Part shown: positions 1-8,764 of the stretch, piece after piece | Position numbering within the stretch: position 1 is the stretch's first letter | Layout of the letters: each line of letters begins with the position of its first letter | Source of the DNA: Fusibacter ferrireducens | Lineage (GTDB): Bacteria; Bacillota; Clostridia; Peptostreptococcales; Acidaminobacteraceae | Length of the DNA stretch: 64,000 bases | Assembly: GCF_015352425.1 (NCBI RefSeq) | Contig: NZ_JADKNH010000008.1 | Coordinates: forward strand, 1 to 64,000 | Reading direction: 5' to 3' | The notes under the pieces: model-generated | The model's database searches: none | Seen by the model: only the letters and a program-made list of their open reading frames with translations | What the model was told of the DNA's origin: nothing | Position numbers and translations under genes: made by a program

Positions 1-64
1 GCAAGCTGTAAAACTTTTGATTTCCCTTGGTCTAATAAAAGAAACTGATATTTCCGTGGCTTAG
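1..64 (+). CDS. 3' end of an unidentified coding sequence
   Basis: An open frame enters from the left edge and ends at a TAG at 62-64; base 1 is the last base of a split codon. The visible end is about 20 residues, QAVKLLISLGLIKETDISVA. It is too short to assign a family, and it could be a chance open frame, though the amphipathic composition looks like a real C-terminus. It is on the opposite strand to the next gene, so the two converge. Confidence 0.4.
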   Translation, partial: QAVKLLISLGLIKETDISVA

Positions 65-192
65 ACTAAAGCTTCATTTTTGTAGGGCCTAAAAGACCTT
101 TATTAAGTATGCCCTTTTTTATTTTGAGCTACTTTATTTTTCACGCTAACCACCTTTTATATTTATGTCTTGATCTTTTAAATATATACCTC

Positions 193-250
193 AAAAAAAT
201 GGAATCACTCAATCGTTACAAAAACTTATCAATTGAAATGACTCCATTTA
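193..250 (-). terminator. Rho-independent terminator after the GNAT gene
   Basis: Read on the minus strand, an 11-bp stem (AAATGGAGTCA with TGATTCCATTT, one G-U pair) encloses a further CAAT/ATTG helix and runs directly into seven T's. It lies just past the acetyltransferase stop and would end the aminopeptidase-acetyltransferase transcript. Confidence 0.7.
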
Positions 251-254
251 CTAT

Positions 255-830
255 TCATATATGTTTTACCAAATGCTTATATGGATGCCCCAAAACCTGC
301 ACCATTTGATCTGATTTAAAGGCCAATTTTTCATACAGTCTTTCGGCTTTTGGATTGTTTAAAGCCACTAATAATGACAACTTGTCATAGCCGGCATCGA
401 ATGCGATCCTTTCGACTTCATGAATCAGATCACTTGCAAATCCAAGGCCTCTATAGGCTTTGTAAACGGCCAAACTGTCAATATAATATTCGCCTTCAAA
501 TCCCTCTTTGGAAGCCACCAAAGCCTTTAGACGAGCCTCACGATCTTCTGCGTCAGGATTAAAATAGGTTTCAAAATGTCTGTTGAGTGTTGCCATCACT
601 TCTGCGGGATAAGCGGTTATTTGACCCGCAATTTTATTTTCAAAACATGCTATATAGACATTTTCGTAACTGAACCGAGACTGTTTTTCCAGATAAAGGG
701 CCTTTAAAGTCTTGTCCATTAAAGCTTCATCTTGATAGCCAGTATAGGTGTTGGCCATATCTCCAATTGCCAGTTTTATAAGAGGAATCACATCAAGGTA
801 ATCGTCTTTTTCTGCCTTTCTAATCATCAT
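255..830 (-). CDS. GNAT family N-acetyltransferase
   Basis: A 191-residue cytoplasmic protein with a GNAT fold. It opens with MIRKAEKDDYLDVIPLI, typical of the family's N-terminal strand and helix. The acetyl-CoA pyrophosphate-binding stretch is seen as YRGLGFASDLIHEVE (R/Q-x-x-G-x-G/A), followed by LLVALNNPKAERLYEKLAF, the N-P-x-A-x-x-L-Y-x-K-x-G/A-F signature. Substrate is unknown. Two adjacent ATGs start the frame; the second (827) is better spaced from GAGGTGG. The gene starts 10 bases after the aminopeptidase stop and its ribosome binding site abuts that stop, so the two are probably co-transcribed. Confidence 0.88.
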   Translation of the reverse strand: MMIRKAEKDDYLDVIPLIKLAIGDMANTYTGYQDEALMDKTLKALYLEKQSRFSYENVYIACFENKIAGQITAYPAEVMATLNRHFETYFNPDAEDREARLKALVASKEGFEGEYYIDSLAVYKAYRGLGFASDLIHEVERIAFDAGYDKLSLLVALNNPKAERLYEKLAFKSDQMVQVLGHPYKHLVKHI

Positions 831-839
831 AAGCCACCT

Positions 840-2075
840 CTAAGAAGGTATTGCAAAATTACCCTCTTTGAAAATTAAAATTTCTTCACCTTCTTGCGTA
901 ATGCCCACAATATTTAAATCACTCGTCCCCACCATGAAATCCTCATGCACTAGGGAGTCATTGATACCATTTTTAATCAAGTCCTCTGAAGACATCTCAT
1001 CGCCATCCTTGATACAGACGGGATAAGCCTTCCCTATGGCCAAATGACACGAGGCGTTCTCATCGAACAAAGTATTATAGAACAAAATATTTGAATTGGA
1101 TATTGGAGAATCATACGACACCAACGCCACTTCCCCTAAATAATGCGCACCTTCATCCACATTGATTAAATTACTCAAGGCTTCATATCCCACTTTTGCA
1201 CTGAAATCCACTATTCTTCCTTCTTTGAACACCAATTCAAACTCATCTATGAGGTTACCGTCAAGATTAAGTGGCTTCGAACTCACCACTTTACCATGAA
1301 CACCATTTCTCTTTGGTGCCGTGAAAATTTCTTCTGTGGGCATATTGGCAATAAACTCATGACCTTCTTTTGTCAAATCCGATCCTCCAAACCAAATATG
1401 ATGCTCTGGAAGTTCAATTGTTAAATCCGTTCCCATGCTATTTTTATATTTTAGGGTTTTAAAATTCATTCGATTCAAGTAGTCCGTATTCTTTTTTAGT
1501 GCTGATTTATGAAGTTCCCAAGCTGCCACTGGATCTTCTGAGTCCACTCTGACTGCATTGAAAATAGCCGCCCACAAATTCTCTATGGCAATATGCTCTG
1601 AGACATTGGGAAATACCTTTTTAGCCCAGGCCAAAGTGGGCACTGAGGCCACACACCAGCTGTTGATGTTGTTCATCGTTCTTTCCCTATAAGTTGTTAG
1701 TGCATTACCTCTTACTCTTTGAGCTCTCATGAGGCGTTCTGTATCCACGGCCTTCATGATTTCTGGATCTGATGCTGAAATGGTTAGAAATGCCGCGTCT
1801 TGCATCGCATAATCCACATAGAAACACTTTTGCCACTCTGGAAATTCATCGAAAATTTCATCTGGTGCCATCGTATATTTAATTTTATCCAATTTTTCAT
1901 CGCCCCAAGAAACGACAACTTCTCTCGCGCCTTCTCTATAGGCAATTTCAGTGACCATCCTAGTAAAATCAGCACACTCAATAGGAGATCTAATCACCAA
2001 AATTTGATTTTTCTTTAAATTGACGCCAATTTTAACAAGGAGTTCAGCGTATTTTTTAAGTTTATTTTCAAACAT
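840..2075 (-). CDS. ampS: M29 family aminopeptidase
   Basis: A 411-residue protein matching the M29 (AmpS/PepS, aminopeptidase T) metallopeptidases: full family length, no signal peptide, hence cytoplasmic. Family landmarks are visible: NMPTEEIFTAP with the metal-ligand Glu, EGAHYLGEVALV, the SNSNILFYNTLFDENASCHLAIGKAY block carrying His and Tyr of the active site, and HEDFMVGTSDLNI with the late His-x-Asp pair. It should remove N-terminal residues from peptides using two metal ions (family knowledge). It is first gene of a two-gene unit with the acetyltransferase. GAGAGGTG lies 6 bases upstream of the ATG. A terminator-like hairpin sits immediately before that site. Confidence 0.92.
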   Translation of the reverse strand: MFENKLKKYAELLVKIGVNLKKNQILVIRSPIECADFTRMVTEIAYREGAREVVVSWGDEKLDKIKYTMAPDEIFDEFPEWQKCFYVDYAMQDAAFLTISASDPEIMKAVDTERLMRAQRVRGNALTTYRERTMNNINSWCVASVPTLAWAKKVFPNVSEHIAIENLWAAIFNAVRVDSEDPVAAWELHKSALKKNTDYLNRMNFKTLKYKNSMGTDLTIELPEHHIWFGGSDLTKEGHEFIANMPTEEIFTAPKRNGVHGKVVSSKPLNLDGNLIDEFELVFKEGRIVDFSAKVGYEALSNLINVDEGAHYLGEVALVSYDSPISNSNILFYNTLFDENASCHLAIGKAYPVCIKDGDEMSSEDLIKNGINDSLVHEDFMVGTSDLNIVGITQEGEEILIFKEGNFAIPS

Positions 2076-2087
2076 GTAACACCTCTC

Positions 2088-2119
2088 AAAAAAAATTAGG
2101 ATTAAAATACATTAATCCT
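2088..2119 (-). terminator. Terminator-like hairpin just upstream of the aminopeptidase RBS
   Basis: On the minus strand AGGATTAA/TTAATCCT form an 8-bp stem with a 6-base loop, followed by AA and a run of eight T's, directly before the GAGAGGTG ribosome binding site. It resembles an intrinsic terminator placed in the leader of the aminopeptidase gene. No MarR terminator is obvious near 2161-2276, so it could also end read-through from upstream. Stem is AT-rich, so strength is uncertain. Confidence 0.4.
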
Positions 2120-2276
2120 ATTTCTATCATATCAAAATTTTTCTTGCTAAGATAGCCTCCACTCAAATCCCCTTATCCCATGGATTATAAAACCCCTATT
2201 ACAGAGCTGCTATTATTGATCAATTATCGACATGCATCTTTTAAAGTCCCCTGTTTCAATATGGACTGAGCCTCTT

Positions 2277-2792
2277 TTATTTTTCTCCCAAACATTCGAT
2301 AACAGTGTCATATACTGCTTTTAAATGTTCTTCAAATTCAATTACTTTCTCATCAGAAAGTGCACTCAGTTTTTCTTCAAGGAGTGATTCAACATATTTT
2401 TTGTGTTTTTCAACAAATGTTTTCCCCAATGGCGTTAAAGAAATGTGTACAACGCGTCTATCTTTTTTGTAGGGTTGACGTTTCAAATAACCAAACTTGA
2501 TTAACTTGTCCACTAATGGTGTTAAATTAGAATTGATGACATTGATTTGTCTAGAAATTTGTGACATGGTCAATTGTTTGTGATTCGAAAGAACCAATAA
2601 AATTTGTATATGCGAAGGGAAGAGCTCTTCTGATTTAAAAACCTCATCATCTCTAAAAAACCGCTTATTCATCGTTGGCATGAGTTTCAGCATATACTCC
2701 GTTAATAATTCATAATTTTGTTTTTTCACCCAATTCACATCCTTTAAGTTTATGTTTTCTTTTATATACCAAAATACATTTTGTTTAATCAT
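2277..2792 (-). CDS. MarR family transcriptional regulator
   Basis: A winged-helix DNA-binding protein of the MarR family. The helix-turn-helix is LTMSQISRQINVINSNLTPLVDKLIKFGYL and the wing is KRQPYKKDRRVVHISLTPLGK, with the family's basic D-R-R motif. Flanking helices form the dimer interface. The longest frame gives 171 residues, more than the usual 140-150, and has no good ribosome binding site; a GTG at 2729 (Val22) lies about 10 bases after AAAGGA and would give 150 residues, so the true start may be there. The longest form overlaps the end of the PrsW-like gene by 8 bases, suggesting an operon with that membrane protease. Ligand and targets unknown. Confidence 0.87.
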   Translation of the reverse strand: MIKQNVFWYIKENINLKDVNWVKKQNYELLTEYMLKLMPTMNKRFFRDDEVFKSEELFPSHIQILLVLSNHKQLTMSQISRQINVINSNLTPLVDKLIKFGYLKRQPYKKDRRVVHISLTPLGKTFVEKHKKYVESLLEEKLSALSDEKVIEFEEHLKAVYDTVIECLGEK

Positions 2793-3483
2793 CCAAATTG
2801 CCCATATTTTGCATCATTTTTGAATCGTTGTAGTACTTCTTCAATTTGATAAAATTGACTTTCCATGACCACAGCACAAATGGAATCGCAGCCAATGTCA
2901 ATAAAGTCTGTCCACTCATCAAAAGAAAATCAAAGATACCATGCAGTAAAACAGGTCGCCATAAAGTCATTTTTAGATATTTTTTTCTTCTAACCTCCTC
3001 TGTAGTAAATTTAGCGAATGAAAGATAATAGCCCATTGTTACTGCGAACAACATATGCATGGGAACACTAATAAAACCCCTCATAATCCCAACTGAAATT
3101 GGATTTTCATTCCCAAATATGTAAAAAATGTTCTCGACAGTGGCCATTCCAAGTGATACAAAAACACAATATATGATGCCATCAAGACGTTCATTGAAGT
3201 GTTCATCCTTAAAAGCAATTTTCATAACGACAAAACGCTTGAAAAACTCTTCGGTAAAACCTGCCACAACAAACGCAGTATAAGCAGCTCCCATGATTCC
3301 TGGGAAAAAGTTGAGACCCATCAATCCCGTCTCAACAAGCAGAATGGGCACAACGCTTACCATCCCTCCTAAAAACAATTTTCCAAGCAGTGTCAAGGGT
3401 TCCCGATCATATCGGTCAATAAAATAGAAAAAGAGCAGTAGTGCTATAGATGGACCAATAGCGATTAATAAAATATTGTACAT
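2785..3483 (-). CDS. prsW: PrsW-like intramembrane metalloprotease
   Basis: A 232-residue polytopic membrane protein with about seven hydrophobic segments. It carries the PrsW signature: YDREPLTLL after the first segment, TEEFFKRF (E-E-x-x-K-R), ATVENIFYIF (E-N-x-x-Y) and LLHGIFDFLL with the late H-x-x-x-D. These are the presumed catalytic residues of the glutamic/metallo-type intramembrane proteases that cleave anti-sigma factors such as RsiW in Bacillus (family knowledge). No anti-sigma or sigma gene is adjacent, so the substrate is unknown; the downstream partner is a MarR regulator. AGGAG lies 6 bases before the ATG. Confidence 0.85.
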   Translation of the reverse strand: MYNILLIAIGPSIALLLFFYFIDRYDREPLTLLGKLFLGGMVSVVPILLVETGLMGLNFFPGIMGAAYTAFVVAGFTEEFFKRFVVMKIAFKDEHFNERLDGIIYCVFVSLGMATVENIFYIFGNENPISVGIMRGFISVPMHMLFAVTMGYYLSFAKFTTEEVRRKKYLKMTLWRPVLLHGIFDFLLMSGQTLLTLAAIPFVLWSWKVNFIKLKKYYNDSKMMQNMGNLDD

Positions 3484-3644
3484 ACATTTCTCCTGTGTTA
3501 TTACTCGTATTTTGCATTGTGACCGATGATTGCTTAGCCCCTATCCTGTTCATCTTGTGATTTTAAGTTGGATAATGAGTATTATACCCCAATAATCATT
3601 TCTCACACAATTTTAATTACATTACTATTATAATATTATTATAT

Positions 3645-3690
3645 CAAAAAAAAAGCCTCTCCAAAATGACTCAAAATCATTTTAGAGATA
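3645..3690 (-). terminator. Terminator at the end of the kinase/VWA/PP2C operon
   Basis: On the minus strand AAAATGA and TCATTTT pair around a 7-base loop, flanked by CTCT/AGAG pairing, followed by GGC and nine T's. The stem includes the stop codon of the PP2C gene. It closes the four-gene operon. Confidence 0.8.
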
Positions 3691-5446
3691 GCCCTTTGGA
3701 TGAACTCACTTTCTCAATATTGGGTACAATTCTAACTGGAATGCCGTACATAAAAATTACACTGTTCTCAATTAGAGTTGCTGTTTTACCCCTTGGGATA
3801 TATCTAGGCGTAGAATTGCCTTTTATATACTGTATCCATTCATGATTTGAATTGTTTTGAAGCCCCCAAATTTGAGGTCTTTTAGGATGAACCACTACTT
3901 TGGCAATTTTATGGTTTGTTATTTTTTTAGACTTCAAAATTTGATGTAAAAAGAGCGTACTATCATGAAAGATCTCATAAGAACCCAATTGTGTTGTAAG
4001 GCTTAATGGATGAGGATCAATCTGTCCGTCAAAATTAAATTTGCCCCATTCGTAATTAAAGTGGGCTGCCTGCCTAATTTGGTCCACTGTGTGAATCCAT
4101 TTTCTCGGTGTATACGCCTTTTCAAGTGCTTCTGCATAGGCTTCATCAAATATGAGAATGCGTTGTTGAGGTTCAGCGACAAGAGCTACTTCAAAGGCAG
4201 GATATACTTTATAGTAAATGAGATAGAGCAGATCTGCCAAAAGTTTTCTCGATTCCAAAATAATCTGTGGTGTTGCCGCTCTTAAAATTTTACTGACCAG
4301 TAACATTCTATTCTCTATGGGATCATACCAAATGTCCTGAAGCGCCAAGCCAACTATGCAAAATCCTGAAACTTCAAACTGATCGAATGAATAACAGAGT
4401 TCTCCTGCAATCTCCAAAAAACTGCTGCTCATCGGATCGCTTAGCAAATGTTCTATGGGAACATACCCTTCTGGAACACCTGCATATAAAATGGAAGCGT
4501 CCTCAACATTTTTCTCATTGTGCTGCACATCTGAGTACATTTTAGCATCTGATTCGGACTGCTTAAAATCTGATTCAGACTGCAACGGCCTATATAGGAT
4601 CAAGGCTGTGGAATCATCTCCCGAATAACGACTCGTGCGTTCAAGCAACTGTTCCAAATCCGGTAATGCCTCCACAATTAAACCGTGGACGGCATGATAA
4701 AAATAAATGTAATCCGATGCACTATTGGGGTAGGCATTCTCCACACCGTCTGTGGTCAAGGCAATAAACTCAGTGGATGCTCTGAAGGGATAGATTGCCG
4801 TTTTAAATGCCAGTGGTGCATAGAAATCTGAAATTGAAGTTGTGATGTTGTCTTTATGTCTTGCATCCTCTAAAATGGGATGAATGACTTTGCCCTCTTG
4901 TTCATAAATGCCAATTAAACCATCTCCAATTTGCAAAAAGATCATATATTGATCGTATTCAAATGCACAGAGCAATGTACAGCCATACAGTTTATAAATT
5001 TCCGATTCGGTATAGGCCCTGTCAAATGTCTCCAACACGCTGTCCACGTGCTCTGTTTTTTCACTTTGAGCATGATGCATTAATACTTTTTGTCTCCAAT
5101 TTGCAACAATCTTATGAGGAAGCACATTGGCAATTAGTATCTTGAGGGCATCTATTTTTTCGGTTTCCATAAGTGGTTGAGCACTTTCAATTGTTTTAAA
5201 ATAAGCTGCTTTAAAACAATCAAATGTATTTTCATTGAGAAAAAATTCAATGGACTCCATTGCAGACGCCACCGCTAAGGATGATCCAATATCACTTCGG
5301 GCGTGTGCAATACTGCCGTGACCATCACTTACAGCACCGATAAAAGTGGGACATGTCTTATACAAGCATGCATCTTGATTTGGCTTTTGACTTTTAACAT
5401 GTGATGAGCCCGTTTGACTATGGCTCATCACCTTCCAATTCTTCAT
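3677..5446 (-). CDS. PP2C-type protein phosphatase of a TerY-P-like triad
   Basis: About 589 residues. The N-terminal ~270 residues are a PPM/PP2C serine-threonine phosphatase: GSSHVKSQKPNQDACLY, the metal-binding AVSDGHGS, LTTDGVENAY and SGDDSTALILY, all with the expected Asp and Gly residues. The middle part (~80 to 250 residues further on) is not recognised. The last ~70 residues contain HPKRPQIWGLQNNSNHEW and a glycine/isoleucine pattern also present at the end of the kinase encoded two genes upstream. It should reverse phosphorylation set by that kinase (inference). The frame is open upstream to a TTG at 5458; the ATG at 5446, five bases after the VWA stop, is chosen because it fits translational coupling. 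No strong ribosome binding site is visible. Confidence 0.87.
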   Translation of the reverse strand: MKNWKVMSHSQTGSSHVKSQKPNQDACLYKTCPTFIGAVSDGHGSIAHARSDIGSSLAVASAMESIEFFLNENTFDCFKAAYFKTIESAQPLMETEKIDALKILIANVLPHKIVANWRQKVLMHHAQSEKTEHVDSVLETFDRAYTESEIYKLYGCTLLCAFEYDQYMIFLQIGDGLIGIYEQEGKVIHPILEDARHKDNITTSISDFYAPLAFKTAIYPFRASTEFIALTTDGVENAYPNSASDYIYFYHAVHGLIVEALPDLEQLLERTSRYSGDDSTALILYRPLQSESDFKQSESDAKMYSDVQHNEKNVEDASILYAGVPEGYVPIEHLLSDPMSSSFLEIAGELCYSFDQFEVSGFCIVGLALQDIWYDPIENRMLLVSKILRAATPQIILESRKLLADLLYLIYYKVYPAFEVALVAEPQQRILIFDEAYAEALEKAYTPRKWIHTVDQIRQAAHFNYEWGKFNFDGQIDPHPLSLTTQLGSYEIFHDSTLFLHQILKSKKITNHKIAKVVVHPKRPQIWGLQNNSNHEWIQYIKGNSTPRYIPRGKTATLIENSVIFMYGIPVRIVPNIEKVSSSKGLSLK

Positions 5447-5451
5447 TTCAT

Positions 5452-6129
5452 TTACCAATCCAATTCTTCTACATTGATCTCTGATTCCAACGTGGGCGGC
5501 AGTGGAATTGTATTTTTAACAGGATTGATGGATGCCGTTGATACCGTTGTGGATGCCCATCTGATGTAATTTTTGAGGTCACTTGCATTTTTAGCGAGTA
5601 ATGGTTTTAATTCCCCTCTGAAAGAATCGCCAATAAAATCTTGCAGAACATCCATGTCTGTTTCTGAGCCAATTGCAATTGAAATTCTAATAGCCTTACT
5701 GCCCCACTTTGTCTGTTTAAGTTTCTTAAGCCCCTGTTCATAATCATCTGTGGGCAGGCCATCGGATAGTAAGATCATAACAGGTTGATAGCCTCTCGCC
5801 CCTTGGAATTCCGTATCTAATTTTTCAGCGAGGATTTCGAAGCCGCGGCCCATGTCTGTGACACCTTTGGTCACAATGTTTTCCCAAGAAAAATCTTTGA
5901 CGTCTACATTTCTCACAATCCACCTTGCACCTGTTGAAAAAGAAAGTGCGTGAATTTTAATTGTCCCTTCTGTTTCTTTTGCAATCTCTTTAATATGTGG
6001 GATAGACTCTCTTATGGCATTGTTGAGCGTTTCTGCCTTGCCACCATAACTCATGGAATCTGACGCATCTATTAAAAAGAATAAATGTAAATCTCTTGCA
6101 CCCATTTTACCTTCACGTTCTATTGACAT
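5452..6129 (-). CDS. VWA domain protein, TerY-like
   Basis: A 225-residue cytoplasmic von Willebrand factor A domain. The metal-ion-dependent adhesion site is intact: LFFLIDASDSMSYGG (D-x-S-x-S), a Thr in VTKGVTDMGRGFEIL and LLSDGLPTDDYEQGL. The pattern matches TerY-type VWA proteins, which are encoded with a kinase and a PP2C phosphatase in so-called TerY-P triads linked to tellurite/stress (Ter) systems. That is the context here: kinase upstream by 52 bases, phosphatase downstream with start near the stop. AGGAGG is 5 bases before the ATG. It is likely a scaffold or substrate of the kinase-phosphatase pair; this is inference, and no TerD-type gene is in the window. Confidence 0.88.
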   Translation of the reverse strand: MSIEREGKMGARDLHLFFLIDASDSMSYGGKAETLNNAIRESIPHIKEIAKETEGTIKIHALSFSTGARWIVRNVDVKDFSWENIVTKGVTDMGRGFEILAEKLDTEFQGARGYQPVMILLSDGLPTDDYEQGLKKLKQTKWGSKAIRISIAIGSETDMDVLQDFIGDSFRGELKPLLAKNASDLKNYIRWASTTVSTASINPVKNTIPLPPTLESEINVEELDW

Positions 6130-6181
6130 AATAGCCTCCTTATTATTTCATCTTTTATTTGAGTATTCTCTTGGTCCTCTT

Positions 6182-7492
6182 CTATCGAATAATAGCGATC
6201 GATCCACCAAAGTTTATTTCTTGACCTGCTCGGATTGGAACGACACCATTTTTTGAAATTTCTCTAATCTCTTGTTCAGCAGTGGTATAGGTCCAGATAT
6301 CGCTTGAAAGATTTCTGAGTCCCCACACACTTGGATGTTTAGGATGAATTTCCACTCTTGCAACTTGAATATCATAATCCATAATTGAAGATGGATCTAT
6401 CTGATTTTTAAAGATCCTCGAATCGTGATTGAGCATTATGATCTGATTTCCAACTTTCATCCTAAGGGGTAATATCCTTACTGTGTGATGACATTTAGGA
6501 CATTTTGAAGTCTGCTTCACCATGGTCTTATCATAGAAAATCTGATGCTCACAGTGATAACAATAAGTGACTTGTCCTCTCAGTTGACTTAAAGCTTTTA
6601 TCCAGATGGATTCACGTATCCTTTGATGTGGATCATGCAATCCCGTTGTGAACGCCTCTGTAAAAAGTGATTTGATCTCTTCTGGATAATAAGGCCAGTA
6701 AGCTTCAGCAATATCCTTATAGCCTGGGACTGGTCGATTGGTTGCATCTATTGGGTCGTATATGAATACGGGGTGAGTGCCATAGAGCATGCGTTCTGAC
6801 TCAACATCCGAAATTTCAATTTCATATTCTCTTTGACCTTGAAGTGGATGCTGTAGATTGAGCATTCTGAAAATAACAACTGCCAGTGAAAACAAATCCG
6901 TTTGAGAACTTGGTGCGCTTTCGCCTCTTACGATTTCAGGTGCCATAAATCCACTTGTTCCCCAAATTTCATCAGTATCTTTCAAATTGTCAAAAGTGAC
7001 ATTATCGTTATCACATATGCGAATATCACCCGTTTCAAAATTCACAAACAGATTGCCGAAGGAAATATCTCTATAGCACAGTCCACTAAGATGCAGTTCA
7101 TTAAATCCATGTGCTAATCTGATGCAAGCGTCTATAAGGACTTCAAAGCGCTTTACTTGTATTTCGCCTGCAAAATACTGTGACATTTTAGTGTACTTTG
7201 AAGTGTCAATCAGCGGCATGATATAGCCAAAGTGATCTGGAGATTCACCTTCACACAATGCCAGCGGCCATATGAATTTTTCGCTGGGGCTGCCTTTTTC
7301 GATTAGCATTTGAATCGCTTCGTATTGTTCTGGTGTGGATGCTGTTTTGTTATACCATTTTAAAGCGTATTCACCTTCGTTCCCTCTGACCTTGTAGACA
7401 TGTCCTTGACCGCCTGTTCCTATTTCTTGAATCACCTCATACCGATTAGTATTGGACGATATACTATCGCCTTTGTTTAATACATCTGACAT
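6182..7492 (-). CDS. Atypical serine/threonine protein kinase with zinc ribbon
   Basis: A 436-residue soluble kinase. Residues 18-33 carry the glycine loop (IGTGGQGHVY), Lys45 is in ALKWYN, the catalytic loop is YRDISFGN (Asp142, Asn147), and GTSGFMAPE is the activation-segment end. Two motif changes stand out: Tyr replaces His of HRD, and CDND (from residue 160) replaces DFG, keeping the metal-binding Asp. After the kinase domain come a four-Cys zinc ribbon (CYHC and CPKC) and a C-terminal module with HPKHPSVWGLRNLSSDIW, shared with the PP2C protein and vaguely FHA-like. AGAGGAG lies 7 bases before the ATG. Catalysis looks possible; substrates unknown. Confidence 0.88.
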   Translation of the reverse strand: MSDVLNKGDSISSNTNRYEVIQEIGTGGQGHVYKVRGNEGEYALKWYNKTASTPEQYEAIQMLIEKGSPSEKFIWPLALCEGESPDHFGYIMPLIDTSKYTKMSQYFAGEIQVKRFEVLIDACIRLAHGFNELHLSGLCYRDISFGNLFVNFETGDIRICDNDNVTFDNLKDTDEIWGTSGFMAPEIVRGESAPSSQTDLFSLAVVIFRMLNLQHPLQGQREYEIEISDVESERMLYGTHPVFIYDPIDATNRPVPGYKDIAEAYWPYYPEEIKSLFTEAFTTGLHDPHQRIRESIWIKALSQLRGQVTYCYHCEHQIFYDKTMVKQTSKCPKCHHTVRILPLRMKVGNQIIMLNHDSRIFKNQIDPSSIMDYDIQVARVEIHPKHPSVWGLRNLSSDIWTYTTAEQEIREISKNGVVPIRAGQEINFGGSIAIIR

Positions 7493-7565
7493 AAATAAGC
7501 TCCTCTCTTTCGAATAAACGGTTTCCTCCTCATATTTAATGGATTTCTCCTCATCTGCTTATGCC

Positions 7566-8576
7566 TCATACAGATATCCTCACTAAATATTGTCCTAAAA
7601 AATAGAGAATGCCCGTCGCATAATAACTGTAAATGGCTTTATGAGATATAAAATCTGTTGCACCTTTTGGCAATCTAACTGCATATCCTGTGGTCAAAAT
7701 AAAACTCCCTGCCAATGTCATAAGAATTGCCAGCTGTGCACTTTCGTATAAGGCAGGCGCTTCCACCTTAAAGACAATACCGACAAGTTGCAATATAAGC
7801 ATGATAATTGGAAAGAAATTGCACAAATTGACTTTCAATTTTCTATAACTCAGTTGTGCCACTAAACTTATCAACACACTTGCCACAATCAACATGGGCC
7901 ACCATGAAACAACAACGGACTCAAGCGCTTGAAAGGCAACGGGTATATTTTCAAAATAGTAATTTAAGTAAAGCTCTCCAGCGGTCAATGCAAACAAGAA
8001 AAATAGTATTTTAAATAAATTGCCTTTATTCCTGAGCCATCTCCTTTTGGGATTAACTGCACGCGTCTGTCCACTGCTTCTAACCTTTTTATTTTCCACC
8101 ACAGTAGGCGAATCTACCGGATTCATCCTCACAACTTCCTGCATGACAGCCTCTTTTCTGTGATTTTTAGAAAAGTTACCTCTGATTGTATTTGTAATAA
8201 TCTGACTGCCATCTCTTGCAATTTCACTCTGCTCCGAATTTACCGGTAGATTAAGTGTCTTTGCGAGGAGTGTAAATGTTTTGATCATAATTTCTGGCCT
8301 AAAGCCATATTCACTTGCAATCTGGACGGAAAATCTCTCAAGCTTTTTGGTGTTGCTATCCGCATCTTTGCCAAGTTTCATGACTTCATCGATGTAACCT
8401 GTTTTTCCAATCAGTTCTAGCCTTGTTTTTAAGCCATTATTATAGGGTATATAATCATAAAGCAACCCTACAAATTTCTTCGTTTTAAAATCTTCACGGT
8501 CACAGTTTTCTATAACCTTTTTCAGTTGTGTCATGAGCTCTTGCTCACTAAGCGTTTTAGATTTAAAATTCAGCAT
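7566..8576 (-). CDS. Helical-domain membrane protein leading the kinase operon
   Basis: The frame is open to 8633, but the ATG at 8576 (MLNFKSK) is taken as start because AGAGGTG lies 6-7 bases upstream; 336 residues. Residues ~1-110 are an all-helical domain (EQELMTQLKKVIENCD ... FVGLLYDYIPYNNGLKTRLELI) resembling the short helical adaptor domains seen in bacterial signalling and conflict proteins. A basic, disordered linker follows, then about five transmembrane segments to the C-terminus (for example FKILFFLFALTAG, MLIVASVLISLVA, IIMLILQLVGIVF). I do not recognise the family. It precedes the kinase by 73 bases and is probably the operon's membrane anchor or sensor (inference). Confidence 0.75.
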   Translation of the reverse strand: MLNFKSKTLSEQELMTQLKKVIENCDREDFKTKKFVGLLYDYIPYNNGLKTRLELIGKTGYIDEVMKLGKDADSNTKKLERFSVQIASEYGFRPEIMIKTFTLLAKTLNLPVNSEQSEIARDGSQIITNTIRGNFSKNHRKEAVMQEVVRMNPVDSPTVVENKKVRSSGQTRAVNPKRRWLRNKGNLFKILFFLFALTAGELYLNYYFENIPVAFQALESVVVSWWPMLIVASVLISLVAQLSYRKLKVNLCNFFPIIMLILQLVGIVFKVEAPALYESAQLAILMTLAGSFILTTGYAVRLPKGATDFISHKAIYSYYATGILYFLGQYLVRISV

Positions 8577-8764
8577 TGACATCACCTCTGTAGTTTCATG
8601 ATACGCTTGTATTAAGCAAACAGCTACCAACAACAGTTTAGTATTGACTTAATTTTTTCTTACGGTTTTTTAATCGTATTCTTACTTTTAAAAGAACCTT
8701 GTGCATTCAAGAATTAATGTAAATAGAATATAGTGTTGGAGACCAAGATATAAGAGGTGCCCAT

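Noticed and set aside
109-309. 66-codon plus-strand frame
   Set aside because: Runs through the GNAT terminator and the end of the GNAT gene; no RBS and hydrophobic low-complexity content.
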